DNA of 64,000 nt from JALHNI01 sp965229305 (GTDB lineage Bacteria > Acidobacteriota > Terriglobia > Bryobacterales > Bryobacteraceae): assembly GCA_965229305.1 (NCBI GenBank), contig CBDDIZ010000029.1, positions 1-64,000 of the forward strand, written 5' to 3'. Position numbers and translations under genes: made by a program. A model generated the notes under the pieces. The model did not search any database, had not been told where the DNA came from, and worked only from the letters and a program-made list of their open reading frames with translations. This document shows, in pieces, positions 50,891 to 61,000 of this stretch (the first letter of the stretch is position 1; each line of letters begins with the position of its first letter).

Positions 50891-53386
50891 TTGGCCAACA
50901 ATAACGAAAATCAAGATCCACCCGTCCCGCCTTCGGCGCCAGACGGCAAGAACCTGATTCCGATCAACATCGAAGACGAGATGAAGCGCTCGTACCTCGA
51001 TTACGCGATGAGCGTGATCATTGGCCGTGCGCTCCCGGATGTTCGAGACGGCCTCAAGCCTGTCCATCGTCGCATCCTCTTTGGTATGAGCGAGATGGGG
51101 CTCAACTACAACCGCCCCACCCGGAAGTGCGCCAAGATCATCGGTGAAGTCCTCGGCAAGTTCCATCCCCACGGCGACGGGTCGGTTTACGACGCACTCG
51201 TCCGTATGGCTCAGCCCTTCTCGATGCGCTACATGCTCGTCGATGGACAGGGCAATTTCGGCTCCGTCGACGGCGATCCGCCGGCCGCCATGCGGTACAC
51301 GGAAGCTCGTCTCGCCAAAATCGCCGCCACTCTCCTCGAAGACATCGACAAAGAAACCGTCGACTTCAAGCCCAACTACGACGACACCGAACAGGAACCC
51401 GAGGTCCTGCCGACCCGTATTCCGAACCTGCTCGTCAACGGTTCCGAAGGCATCGCCGTCGGCATGGCCACCCGCATCCCGCCGCACAATCTGCGCGAAG
51501 TGATCGATGCCGCCATTGAACTCGCCCAGAACCCCAACACGCCCCTCTCGCGCCTGATGGAACTGGTGCCCGGTCCGGACTTCCCCACCGGCGGCTTCAT
51601 CCTCGGCCGCAACGGCATCGCCGAAGCCTACTCCAAGGGCCGCGGCTCCATCAAGATGCGCGCCAAGGCCGCCACCGAAAAGATGGGCAAAGGCGACCGC
51701 GAAGCCATCATCGTCACTGAACTTCCGTTCCAGGTGAATAAAGCCCGCCTGATCGAGAACATCGCCGCCCTGGTCAACGAAAAGAAGATCGACGGCATCA
51801 GCGACATCCGCGACGAGAGCGACCGCGAAGGCATGCGCATCGTCATGGAGCTCAAGCGCGGCGAGCAGCCCGAGATCATTCTCAATCAGCTCTACAAGCA
51901 GACCCAGATGCAGACCAACTTCGGGGTCATCATGCTGGCGATCGTCAACGGTCAGCCGCGTGAGTTGGGTCTGCGCGACGTCCTCAAGCTCTTCCTTGAG
52001 CATCGCAACGACGTCGTCCGCCGCCGTACCGACTACTTACTCCGCAAGGCTCGCGAGCGCGAGCACATCTTGCTGGGCTTCAAGAAAGCCCTCGACCACC
52101 TCGACGAAGTCATCCGCATCATCCGCGCCGCCAAAACGCCGCGCGAAGCCCGCGAGAACTTGATCGCCTCGTTCGATTTCAGCGAACGCCAGGCGCAGGC
52201 CATCATCGAACTCCAACTCCAGCGCCTCACCGGCATGGAGCAGATCAAGATCATCGAAGAGTTGAAGGAGATCCAGATCCAGATCGCCGGCTACCTCGAG
52301 ATCCTGGGCTCGGAGAAGGTCTTGAACGCCGTCATCGTCAAGGAACTCAAGGAAGTCCAGAAGGACTTCGGTGACGATCGCCGCACCCAGATCGTCGAAG
52401 ACGCGGGCGAAATCGCCCTCGAAGACCTCATCCAGATGGAAGACGTCGCCGTCACTGTCACGCGCGGCGGCTACCTGAAGCGCACCCCGGTCGACACCTA
52501 TCGCCGCCAGACTCGCGGCGGCAAGGGCCGCATCGGCATGAGCGCCCGCAGTGAAGACGTCATCGAGCACCTCATCATCAGCTCGACCCACAGCTACCTG
52601 CTGATCTTCACCAACAAGGGCCGCGTCTACTGGCTCAAGGTCTACAACATCCCGGACCTTGCTGCCGCCGGCAAAGGCAAGAACATCAACGGCCTGATCA
52701 ACCTGCAGCCGGACGAAGAGCCCAAGGCCTTCCTGCAGGTGAAAGAGTTCACCGAAGACAAGTTCATCGCCATGATCACCAAGCAAGGCGTGATCAAGAA
52801 GTGCCAGCTCACCGAGTTCGACAACGTCATGCAGCGCGGCATCATTGCCTGCGCCCTGGACGAAGGCGACGAACTGATTGCCGCCCGCATCACCGGCGGG
52901 AAGGATCAGATCTTCCTCGCCACGCACGAAGGCATGGCCATCCGCTTCGACGAAGCCGACGTCCGCCCGATGGGCCGTCCCGCCCGCGGCGTCCGCGCCA
53001 TGTCGCTCGACGATGGCGATTACCTCGTCGGCGCGGCGGTCGTCAACGACGACGCACTCATCCTCTCTATCTCCGAGAAGGGTTTCGGCAAACGCACGCC
53101 GGCCAAGGAATACCGCATGCAAACCCGCGGCGGTAAGGGGGTCATCAACATGAAGACCACTCCCAAGATCGGCAAGGTGATGGGCATCCTCGAAGTTCAG
53201 GAAAACACGGACCTGATGATCATTTCGCAGGACGGCAAGATCATCCGCATCGAATCGCAGAACATCCGCCAGGCGGGCCGCTCCACTCAGGGCGTCACCC
53301 TGGTGAAGATGGAAGGCGAAGACCGCGTGGCCGCCGCTTCGGTTGTCCCCGAAAGCGATGACCCCGGCGAGGAAGCCGAAAGCTAA
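50891..53386 (+). CDS. gyrA: DNA gyrase subunit A
   Basis: Cuts and rejoins DNA during negative supercoiling. The 831-residue protein starts with TTG (MANNNENQDPPVPP). The winged-helix region holds the catalytic Tyr at 136 (AAMRYTEAR). The quinolone region reads HPHGDGSVYDALVRMAQ: the position of E. coli Ser83 is Gly97 and Ala84 is Ser98, while Asp87 is kept (D101). The C-terminal beta-pinwheel has a GyrA-box-like QTRGGKG twice (near residues 539 and 745), the first in the usual place, supporting gyrase rather than topoisomerase IV. A strong terminator follows. Confidence 0.95.
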   Translation: MANNNENQDPPVPPSAPDGKNLIPINIEDEMKRSYLDYAMSVIIGRALPDVRDGLKPVHRRILFGMSEMGLNYNRPTRKCAKIIGEVLGKFHPHGDGSVYDALVRMAQPFSMRYMLVDGQGNFGSVDGDPPAAMRYTEARLAKIAATLLEDIDKETVDFKPNYDDTEQEPEVLPTRIPNLLVNGSEGIAVGMATRIPPHNLREVIDAAIELAQNPNTPLSRLMELVPGPDFPTGGFILGRNGIAEAYSKGRGSIKMRAKAATEKMGKGDREAIIVTELPFQVNKARLIENIAALVNEKKIDGISDIRDESDREGMRIVMELKRGEQPEIILNQLYKQTQMQTNFGVIMLAIVNGQPRELGLRDVLKLFLEHRNDVVRRRTDYLLRKAREREHILLGFKKALDHLDEVIRIIRAAKTPREARENLIASFDFSERQAQAIIELQLQRLTGMEQIKIIEELKEIQIQIAGYLEILGSEKVLNAVIVKELKEVQKDFGDDRRTQIVEDAGEIALEDLIQMEDVAVTVTRGGYLKRTPVDTYRRQTRGGKGRIGMSARSEDVIEHLIISSTHSYLLIFTNKGRVYWLKVYNIPDLAAAGKGKNINGLINLQPDEEPKAFLQVKEFTEDKFIAMITKQGVIKKCQLTEFDNVMQRGIIACALDEGDELIAARITGGKDQIFLATHEGMAIRFDEADVRPMGRPARGVRAMSLDDGDYLVGAAVVNDDALILSISEKGFGKRTPAKEYRMQTRGGKGVINMKTTPKIGKVMGILEVQENTDLMIISQDGKIIRIESQNIRQAGRSTQGVTLVKMEGEDRVAAASVVPESDDPGEEAES

Positions 53387-53414
53387 ACCGCTTCACATCG
53401 GTAAAGAAAACTGA

Positions 53415-53453
53415 GGGTGCACCTGAAGCTTCGGCTTCCGGCGCACCCTTTTT
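53415..53453 (+). terminator. Rho-independent terminator of gyrA
   Basis: Outer stem GGGTGC / GCACCC and inner stem GAAGC-TTCG-GCTTC with a stable UUCG loop, then five T. It begins about 28 bases after the gyrA stop. Confidence 0.9.
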
Positions 53454-53516
53454 CACATCCCGCTCAGGCTTCCTCCGGATCGCCATTTCGTCCGAACTCC
53501 GGCAAACTGAACCCTC

Positions 53517-54599
53517 ATGCGTTTGCTTTGGTCCGCGCTCCTCACTCCTCTCGCCCTCTTCGCGCACGGCGCTCCGGAGTATCCCATCAGTCGTCAGTAC
53601 AACTGCTATCAGAACCCGCAGTTGCCAGCCTGCCGCGCCGCCGTCGCCGGCGGACTCGAGCAAGCCCGCTACGACTGGAACGGGGTCAACCAAGGCGCCG
53701 CCAACGGCAACCACCAAGCCGTCGTCCCCAACGGCACTTTGTGCGCCGGCGGCAAAAGTCTCTTTCGCGGTTTCGACCTCGCCCGCGCCGATTGGACGCC
53801 TACCCTCTGGGCTCCCGGCGCCGATGGCCGCTACGAGTTCCGCTACCACGCCACCGCCCCGCACTCTACGCTCTACATGCGCTTCTATCTCACCCGCCCC
53901 GGCTTTGACCCCGCCGCACACCCGCTCACTTGGGCCGACTTGGACCAAGTTGCTGAAGTGCCGCGCGCGCAAATCGTCACCACAACCGACTCCCGCTACG
54001 TCGTTCGCCTCGCTCTGCCCGCGCGCAGCGGCCGCCATCTGCTCTACACCGTCTGGCAACGGGCCGACAGTCAGGAAGCCTTCTACGCCTGTTCCGATGT
54101 CTCTTTTGGAAATTCGCCAACGCCGCCAAGCGAACCGTCCTTGCAACTGGGACAGCTCTCCGCCCGGCAGGACTTGCCCGCCGGCGCCACGCTCAACTTC
54201 CGCGTCTTTGGCGCGAATGGCCAGGATGCGGAAACGGTCAGCTATACGCTAAACACGGCGATGCCGGCGGCCGCCTGGCTCGCCGCCCTCGCCAACAAAA
54301 TCAATCAGACCTCAGCCTACGTGCGCCTGGGACTCATCGCCGATGCCACCGTTCTGCAGGTCTATCGCCTGGCCAACGCACCCGCCGTCACCTTCACGCT
54401 CGACACAGTTCTCCCGGCCAACCCTCCTCCACCCAGCGCCGGGAATGCGTGGGTGGAGGGCAGCACATATGCCGTTGGGCAAGTGGTCACCTATAACGGC
54501 GTCACTTACCGTTGCTTGCAGGCTCACACCGCCTGGCGCGGCGCCGGTTGGTATCCGAGCGCGCCCGGTGTCATTGACGTCCTTTGGAAGCGTCTCTAA
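53517..54599 (+). CDS. AA10 lytic polysaccharide monooxygenase with C-terminal CBM5/12-like domain
   Basis: A 360-residue secreted copper enzyme that oxidatively cleaves chitin or cellulose. The signal ends LFA, leaving His17 as the mature N-terminus (HGAPEYPISRQYNCYQNPQ), half of the histidine brace; H116 in APHSTLYMRFYLTRPG is the other. FYACSDVSFGNSP holds the axial aromatic residue. A linker domain follows, and residues 315-360 (WVEGSTYAVGQVVTYNGVTY, HTAWRGAGWYPS) form a chitin-binding CBM5/12-type module. The next gene is convergent with a four-base overlap. Confidence 0.92.
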   Translation: MRLLWSALLTPLALFAHGAPEYPISRQYNCYQNPQLPACRAAVAGGLEQARYDWNGVNQGAANGNHQAVVPNGTLCAGGKSLFRGFDLARADWTPTLWAPGADGRYEFRYHATAPHSTLYMRFYLTRPGFDPAAHPLTWADLDQVAEVPRAQIVTTTDSRYVVRLALPARSGRHLLYTVWQRADSQEAFYACSDVSFGNSPTPPSEPSLQLGQLSARQDLPAGATLNFRVFGANGQDAETVSYTLNTAMPAAAWLAALANKINQTSAYVRLGLIADATVLQVYRLANAPAVTFTLDTVLPANPPPPSAGNAWVEGSTYAVGQVVTYNGVTYRCLQAHTAWRGAGWYPSAPGVIDVLWKRL

Positions 54600-54787
54600 C
54601 GGCCCACTCTGAACTGGCTTACGCCACCCCAGATGCCGACCGCTTGCAACAGCCACACCACCAGGACGATCGCCACAAAAGCATTCAGGATCGACTTGAT
54701 GCTGGACGCCATCGGTATGTAGTTGTTCACCAAATACAGCAGAACTCCGGCCACGATTAAAACAATCACGATATCCAACAACGGCAT
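54596..54787 (-). CDS. Small membrane protein of the Thivi_2564 type
   Basis: A 63-residue protein with two hydrophobic helices (IVIVLIVAGVLLYLVNNYIP, ILNAFVAIVLVVWLLQAVGI) joined by MASSIKS. GGAGGG lies 7 bases before the ATG. The short length, PMxSSIK turn and topology match small proteins named Thivi_2564 family. Function unknown. A much longer frame on this strand, running antisense through the BACON gene, is not used. Confidence 0.7.
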   Translation of the reverse strand: MPLLDIVIVLIVAGVLLYLVNNYIPMASSIKSILNAFVAIVLVVWLLQAVGIWGGVSQFRVGR

Positions 54788-54919
54788 TGTTATGCCCTCC
54801 TGCCATTTCGTGTTGCAATCGTCGTGCCACGCATTTTCCGTGCAAATTTTGCCGTAGTGAACGGCTGCCGTTAACGAACCCTTACAGCCCGCACGCCCCA
54901 CCGGCGTTAGCATGAGGAG

Positions 54920-56977
54920 GTGCGCCGTGCCATCCTGCTTCTTTCCTGGCTGACCGTTACCGCCTTCGGACAGACCTGCGTACAAACACTGTCGCCAACC
55001 TTCCGCGACCTTCCCGCCGCCACCGGGCAGCTTTTCCAGGGCAACTTCAACGTCACCTCCAATCTCAGCACTTGCACCTGGGCCAGCACCTCCAACAACT
55101 CCTGGATCGCCGTTCAAGTCGGCCAAACCGGCCGCGGCAACGGCATTGTCGGCTACTCCGTCGACAACAACCTCACGCCCGTCGCCCGCACCGGCACCAT
55201 CACCGTCGGCAACGCCACCTTCACCGTCAATCAGGCCGCCGCCACCTGCAATGCCACCCTCACTCTGCAAGGCGGCTCCGCACTCGGCGCTGAAGGCGGC
55301 ACGCGACAACTCCAACTCACCACCTCCTGCGAATGGACCGTCACCTCCAGCCAGCCCTGGGTCACCATCGCCCCAGCCACCGGACGCGGCAACAGCGCCA
55401 TCTCGCTGACCATCGCCGCGAATAACACCGCCACTCCGCGCTCGGCCATCATCTCCGCTCTCGGACAAAACATCTCGCTCACGCAGGCCGCCGGCACTTG
55501 TTCGTTCGCCCTCACCCCGACGCAGCAGACCGTCCCCGCCGCTGGTGGCGCTTACTCGGCCGGCCTCGTCACCGCCTGCGCCTGGAGCGCCACGAGTAAC
55601 GTCAGTTGGCTCACCCTCAATCCACCCACCGCCGGCAACGGCAACGGCTCGCTCACTTACACGGTTGCCGCCAACACTAACTCCGCCGATGCCCGCACCG
55701 GCCTGATCACCGTCGGCAATAGCACCCTCACCGTCCAGCAAGCCGGCGGCGCTTGCAACGTCACCCTCAATCCCACCTCTGCCAATATTGCCTCCGCCGG
55801 CGGCACCGGCACCTTCGCCGTCAGCACTCCCTGCAGCTTCACCGCCCGCTCGAACGTCGCCTGGATCACCGCCACGGCCGGCGCCAATTCCGTCACTTAC
55901 TCGGTCGCCACCAACACCTCCGTGCAAGCGCGCACCGGCACTATCACCGCCGCCGGCGCCACTTTCACCATCACGCAAGCCGGGTCCAGTTGTTCCTACA
56001 CCGTCTCGCCGGATTCGCTCGACATTCCCCCCGCCGGCGTCACCACCGCCAGCATCACCGTCACCACCACCAGCGGCTGCGACTGGACCGCCTCTTCTGA
56101 CGTCCCCTGGCTCCGCATCATCGGCCAGATCACCGGCGGCGCCCAAGGCAGCGTCCAATACACCGTCGACCCCAACTCCGCCGGTTCCGCTCGCTCCGGC
56201 ACGCTCACCGTCGCCGGCCGCGCCATCCCCGTCCGCCAGAACTCCGGCACCGCCCCGCGCTTCTCTGCCGCCGGCCTCGTCCACTCCGCCAGCTACCAAC
56301 CCGGCGGCGTCTCCCCCGGCGAAATCATCACCCTCTACGGCGAAGGCCTCGGTCCGGACACGCTCACCACCCTCACCCTGAACGGCCAACTCGTCTCGAG
56401 CACGCTCGCCGGCACCAGACTGCTCTTCGACGGCACGCCCGCCCCGCTCGTCTACACCTCGCGCACCCAAGTCAGCGCGATCGTTCCTTACGGCGTTGCC
56501 AACAAAACCACCGTCCCGGTCATCGCCGAGTACCTTGGCGCGCAATCCACTCCCGTCAACGTCCGCGTTCTCCCCGCCCTGCCCGCGCTCTATGCCGCCG
56601 ATGCTTCCGGCTCCGGACCCGGCGCCATCCTCAACCAGGACGGCACTCTCAACACGCGCCTCAACCCTGCGCGCCCCGGCCAGGTCGTCATCCTCTATGG
56701 CACCGGCGAAGGCCTCACCTCACCCCTTCAAGCCGATGGCCAAGTCACCCCCGGCGCCGAGCCACTGCCCCGCCCCGTCCGCCCCGTCACCGTCACGCTC
56801 GGCGGCGTCCTATGCCCCATCCTCTACGCCGGCGCCCCGCCCGGACTCGTCGCCGGCGCGCTCCAGATCAACATCCAACTCCCCGCCAACGTCCCCACCG
56901 GTGACGCCGTCCCGATCGTCCTCTCCGTCGGCGAAGCCTTGAGCCCCGATACCGTCACTCTCGCCATCCGACCATGA
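54920..56977 (+). CDS. Secreted BACON-repeat protein with Solibacter-type C-terminal domain
   Basis: A 685-residue exported protein with a GTG start and signal (MRRAILLLSWLTVTAFGQ). About five repeats of roughly 85 residues follow, each opening with a Cys and a TLxP-type strand (for example CSFALTPTQQTVPAAGG, CNVTLNPTSANIASAGG, CSYTVSPDSLDIPPAG) and containing WI or WL and TGTIT-like strands, as in BACON domains that bind carbohydrate or mucin-like ligands. The last 240 residues (VHSASYQPGGVSPGEIITLY, GPGAILNQDGTLNTRLNPA) are the TIGR03437-type domain typical of Solibacter. Its stop overlaps the next gene by four bases. Confidence 0.85.
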   Translation: MRRAILLLSWLTVTAFGQTCVQTLSPTFRDLPAATGQLFQGNFNVTSNLSTCTWASTSNNSWIAVQVGQTGRGNGIVGYSVDNNLTPVARTGTITVGNATFTVNQAAATCNATLTLQGGSALGAEGGTRQLQLTTSCEWTVTSSQPWVTIAPATGRGNSAISLTIAANNTATPRSAIISALGQNISLTQAAGTCSFALTPTQQTVPAAGGAYSAGLVTACAWSATSNVSWLTLNPPTAGNGNGSLTYTVAANTNSADARTGLITVGNSTLTVQQAGGACNVTLNPTSANIASAGGTGTFAVSTPCSFTARSNVAWITATAGANSVTYSVATNTSVQARTGTITAAGATFTITQAGSSCSYTVSPDSLDIPPAGVTTASITVTTTSGCDWTASSDVPWLRIIGQITGGAQGSVQYTVDPNSAGSARSGTLTVAGRAIPVRQNSGTAPRFSAAGLVHSASYQPGGVSPGEIITLYGEGLGPDTLTTLTLNGQLVSSTLAGTRLLFDGTPAPLVYTSRTQVSAIVPYGVANKTTVPVIAEYLGAQSTPVNVRVLPALPALYAADASGSGPGAILNQDGTLNTRLNPARPGQVVILYGTGEGLTSPLQADGQVTPGAEPLPRPVRPVTVTLGGVLCPILYAGAPPGLVAGALQINIQLPANVPTGDAVPIVLSVGEALSPDTVTLAIRP

Positions 56978-57990
56978 CCCGCCGCACCTGCCTCGCCCTC
57001 ACCAGTTCCGCCTACGCCGCCTGCCCCGCTCCCGGCTATCCGCCCCTCGACGGCGTCCCGGACTCCGCCGCCGCCATCGCCCGTGACCTCAACCTCACCG
57101 ATTGGCCCGCCTACCGCGCTCAACAGCAACGCGACCTCGCCCGCCGCATCGCCGAAGGCTCCGCCGAGCACCTCACCTACTACGTCCTCCAGTCGCGCCG
57201 CTTCACGGACCGCCCCCCTCTCGACCCCGTCCGCCTCGCCGCCACCAAACCATCCTCGATGCCCCCGCCCGTCGCCGCCCGCTTCGCCGACTTCGCCGCC
57301 GTCACCCAGCCCCTCGACCCTCGCCACGCCCTCATTCAACAACTCCATCGCGAGCTCCAGTGGACGCCCGAAGCCTGCTTCGTCCACACCATGCACTTCC
57401 TCGCCGAACGCAGCGCCAGCCAACGCGCCGAACGCGATGCCCTCTACCAACGCCGCGGCCTTAGCTCCGACACCACCGCCGAACAAACGCAAGTCATCGA
57501 CCGCGCCCTCGCCTTCCTCAAAGCTCCCCCCGGCCGCACGCTCCTGGTCGGCCCCGGCCTCGACCTCACCCGCCGCGAAGGCTTCACCGACGATCTGCCA
57601 CTCCGCATCCATCAGGTCGAGCGCCTCCTGCTCCACACCCGGCAACTCGATTGCGCCGACGTCCGCCCCGAAGTCCTTTCCTTCCTCGCCACGCGCCCCG
57701 TCTGTCCCCTCCAACTCGACATCACCACCACCGTCCCGCCCGGCCCCTACCAGCTCATCGTCGCCACCAACCTCTTCGTCTACCTCGACGACCGCTCGCT
57801 CTTCGCCGCCTTCGCCGCCATTGCCCAAGCGCTTGCCCCCGGCGGCGCCCTGGTCCACAACGACTCTCGCTTCGCCGCCAAGGTCTTCGGCCAAGTCCTC
57901 AAAATCCCGGTCGCCCACTTTGAGGCCTTCTCCTTGGGGCAACGCCAAGGCGTCGACCAAATCGACCGCGTCGTCATTCATCGCCGCTGA
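56974..57990 (+). CDS. Probable methyltransferase-fold protein
   Basis: A 338-residue protein. A short N-terminal hydrophobic stretch is followed by helical segments (LTDWPAYRAQQQRDLARRIA). The C-terminal half has LLVGPGLDLTRREGFTD in the place of methyltransferase motif I and YQLIVATNLFVYLDDRSLFA then ALAPGGALVHND, as in CheR-like enzymes. The SAM-binding glycines are weakly conserved, so activity is doubtful. The N-terminus MTRRTCLALTSSAYA could be a Tat-like signal. It overlaps the BACON gene. Confidence 0.6.
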   Translation: MTRRTCLALTSSAYAACPAPGYPPLDGVPDSAAAIARDLNLTDWPAYRAQQQRDLARRIAEGSAEHLTYYVLQSRRFTDRPPLDPVRLAATKPSSMPPPVAARFADFAAVTQPLDPRHALIQQLHRELQWTPEACFVHTMHFLAERSASQRAERDALYQRRGLSSDTTAEQTQVIDRALAFLKAPPGRTLLVGPGLDLTRREGFTDDLPLRIHQVERLLLHTRQLDCADVRPEVLSFLATRPVCPLQLDITTTVPPGPYQLIVATNLFVYLDDRSLFAAFAAIAQALAPGGALVHNDSRFAAKVFGQVLKIPVAHFEAFSLGQRQGVDQIDRVVIHRR

Positions 57991-58031
57991 TTCCCCTGCC
58001 ATTTTCCCTTCGTCTGTGATATGCTTCCTCA

Positions 58032-58047
58032 ATCTGAAATTTCAGAT
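58032..58047. promoter_or_regulatory. Perfect 16-bp palindrome before the TonB receptor
   Basis: ATCTGAAATTTCAGAT lies 14 bases before the ATG at 58062. The other receptor gene at the window start has a related TGAAATGTGAAAT upstream of it on the minus strand (about 1229-1243), also followed by TCTTGAC. It may be an operator for a common regulator. Confidence 0.55.
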
Positions 58048-58061
58048 ATGAGGTCTTGACC

Positions 58062-61000
58062 ATGTCCCGTCTCGCCATGCTGCTTCTGGCGCCCATCTTC
58101 GCTTTTGCCCAACAGGGCTCCGGTACTATTTCCGGCACCGTCACCGATCCCCAGGACGCGCTCATCGCTGCCGCCAAAGTGGAGATCGTCAACGTTGACA
58201 CCAACGCGGTCTTCCGCACCCAAACCAACGCGCAAGGCTTCTACACCGCTCCCGGACTCGCCGTGGGCCCCTACGAAGTTCGCGCCGAACTCTCCGGCTT
58301 CAAACGCGCCGTGCGCTCCGGCATCACCCTCCAGGTGAACCAGAACGCCCAGGTGAACCTCGTCCTCCAGGTCGGCCAACTCGCCGAAACCGTCGAAGTG
58401 CGCGGTGAAGCGGCCCTCGTCGATTCCACCTCCGCCACCGTCGGCACCGTCATCGAGAACCGCCAGGTGCAAGCCCTGCCCCTCAACGGCCGCGGCGCCC
58501 TCGCCCTCACCTTGCTCACCCCCGGCGTCATCTCCAATGCCGGCCCCACGCAATCCGGCTTCGGAGATCGCGGCGTCAACATCTCCGCCATCTCTATCAA
58601 CGGCGCTCCCAGCGCGATGAATGCCTCCATGCTCGACGGCAACAACAACATCCTTTCCTACGTCGGTGAAGTGGGTATCCCACCCGCCGTCGACGCCGTC
58701 GAAGAGTTCAAAGTCCAAAGCGGCACCATGTCGGCTGAGTTCGGCTTCACCGCCGGCGGCACCATCAACCTGGTCACCAAGTCCGGCACCAATCAGTTAC
58801 ACGGCACGCTCTACGAGTTCCTCCGCAACGACAAGTTCGACGCCCGCAACGCCTTCGCCACCGTCCGCCTGCCCCTGCGCTACAACCAGTACGGCGGCAC
58901 CATCGGCGGCGCCTTCATCAAAAACCGCACCTTCGGCTTCTACAACTACGAAGGCTACAACTTGCGCCGCTCCACGCCGCGCATTGCGAGCGTCCCGCTG
59001 CCGGCCTGGCGTCAAGGCAACTTCTCGACGCTCCTCAACGCCAACGGCCAGTTGACCCAGATCTACGACCCCGCTACCACCCGCCAGAACCCCAACGGCT
59101 CCGGCCAAGTCCGCGATCCGTTCCCGGGCAACGTCATCCCCTCTGCGCGTTTTGACCCCATCGCCGTCAAAATCCCCGCCTTCTGGCCCCTCCCCAACCG
59201 CGCCCCGGCGAACGCCTTCGCCCAGAATCAAAACTTCCAGGACGCCTCCCTCACGGCCGTCGACTGGAATCAGACCAACTGGAAAATCGACCATCGCTTC
59301 ACCGACAAAAACTCGATCTTCCTGCGCTACACGCTCGCCCAGCATCAGCCCACCGGCAACAGCATCTTCACCGATCCCACCGTCGGCCAGAATCGCGTCG
59401 ACGACCAGATCAACCGCAACGTCGTCGTCAGCGATACCCACACCTTCTCGCCCACGCTGATCAACACCCTCCGCGTCGGCATCATGCGCCAGGCCTTCAC
59501 CTTCTTCGCCATCAACTATGGCCAGGGCTGGCCGCAGAAGCTCGGCCTGCCCTCGAACGTCCCCAACGACCAGTTCCCGCAAATCGACTTCGGCTACGGC
59601 CAGATCGGTGGCCAGGCCGCCGGCACCCGCACCTCGCTCAACTGGGACATGCAGGACATGCTCACCAAAGTCTGGGGTTCGCACACCCTCAAGATGGGCT
59701 ACAACCACCGCATTCTCTACGGCGGCAATAAGCAAGGCGCCGCCCTCTCTGGCGACTACTCCTTCAGCGGCCTCACCACCAACCCGCAGGTCCCCGCCAA
59801 CACCGGCAACGGCCTCGCGCAGTTGCTCCTCGGCGAAGTCAGCAGCTCGTTCATCGACCGCATCCTCGGCAACTCCTGGCAGGCTTACGCCGCCAGCGGC
59901 TTTATCCAGGACGACTGGAAGGTCAACCGCCGCCTGACCCTGAACCTCGGCCTCCGCTATGACTTCCAGCAGAAGCCCTACGAACGCAACAACGGCCACA
60001 TCAACCTCGACCTCACCCAGCGCGAGCCCATCACCGGCCTGCCCGGCGTGGTCGTCTACGCCGGCCGCAACGGCCAGCCCCGCTCGTTCCTGAACGAAGA
60101 CCACAACGACTTCGCTCCCCGCTTCGGCTTCGCCTACGACGTCTTCGGCACCGGCAAAACCGTCGTCCGCGGCGGCTACGGCATCTTCTACCCCTCCATC
60201 TTCTTCCGCACCTTCATGGGCAACGTCCAGTTGTTCTCCTCCACGCGCACCAGCTACGTCGCCACCGGCGCCGGCGCCCGCGCCTTCCTCTTCAAGGACG
60301 GCCTGCCGTTCGCCCCCACGGAATCGCCCGGCGCCAGTGCCGGCCCCAGCGCGCTGCTCGGCCAGTCTGCTCAGTTGTGGGAAGGCTACGGCTCCACGCC
60401 GATGTCGCAGCAATGGGACTTCTCCGTCCAGCAGCAAGTGGGCAGTTGGCTCCTCGACGTCACTTACTCGGCCAACAAAGGCAACCACTACGCCGCCGGC
60501 GGTTATAACCTGAACCAGGTCGACCCCGCCGTCCGCCTCCAACTCGGCCTCTCCCTCAACGAGAACGTCCCGAACCCGCTCGCCGGCAAAGTGCCCGGCG
60601 GCTTGGGCGCCGCCACCGTGGCCCGCGAACGCCTCCTGATGCCGTATCCCCAATACAACGGCGTCTCCGTCACCAACCCGCGCTATGGCAACTACATGTC
60701 GCACCTGCTGCTGATCAACATCAAGCGCCGCTTCTCGCGCGGCCTCTTGCTGAACTTCTCGTTCACCGGCGGCAAGAAGATCTCGGACTCGAACCTCTCC
60801 CCGGTCGACTTCGGCGCCATCGAACAGACCACCGACAACAGCTTCCAGAACGGCCTCTATAACCGCCAAGCCGAACGTGCCACGGACCCCGCGGACGTCT
60901 CCCGCCGCGGCGTGCTCAGCCTCGTCTACGAGTTGCCCTTCGGCCCCGGCAAAGCCCTCAACCCCTCGAACGGCGTGCTCCGTAAGATCGTCGGCGGCTG

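Noticed and set aside
54596..56545. 649-codon minus-strand frame opposite the BACON-repeat gene
   Set aside because: Low-complexity Gly/Asp/Ala-rich antisense shadow. Only its last 64 codons (63-residue membrane protein) have a ribosome-binding site and protein-like sequence.
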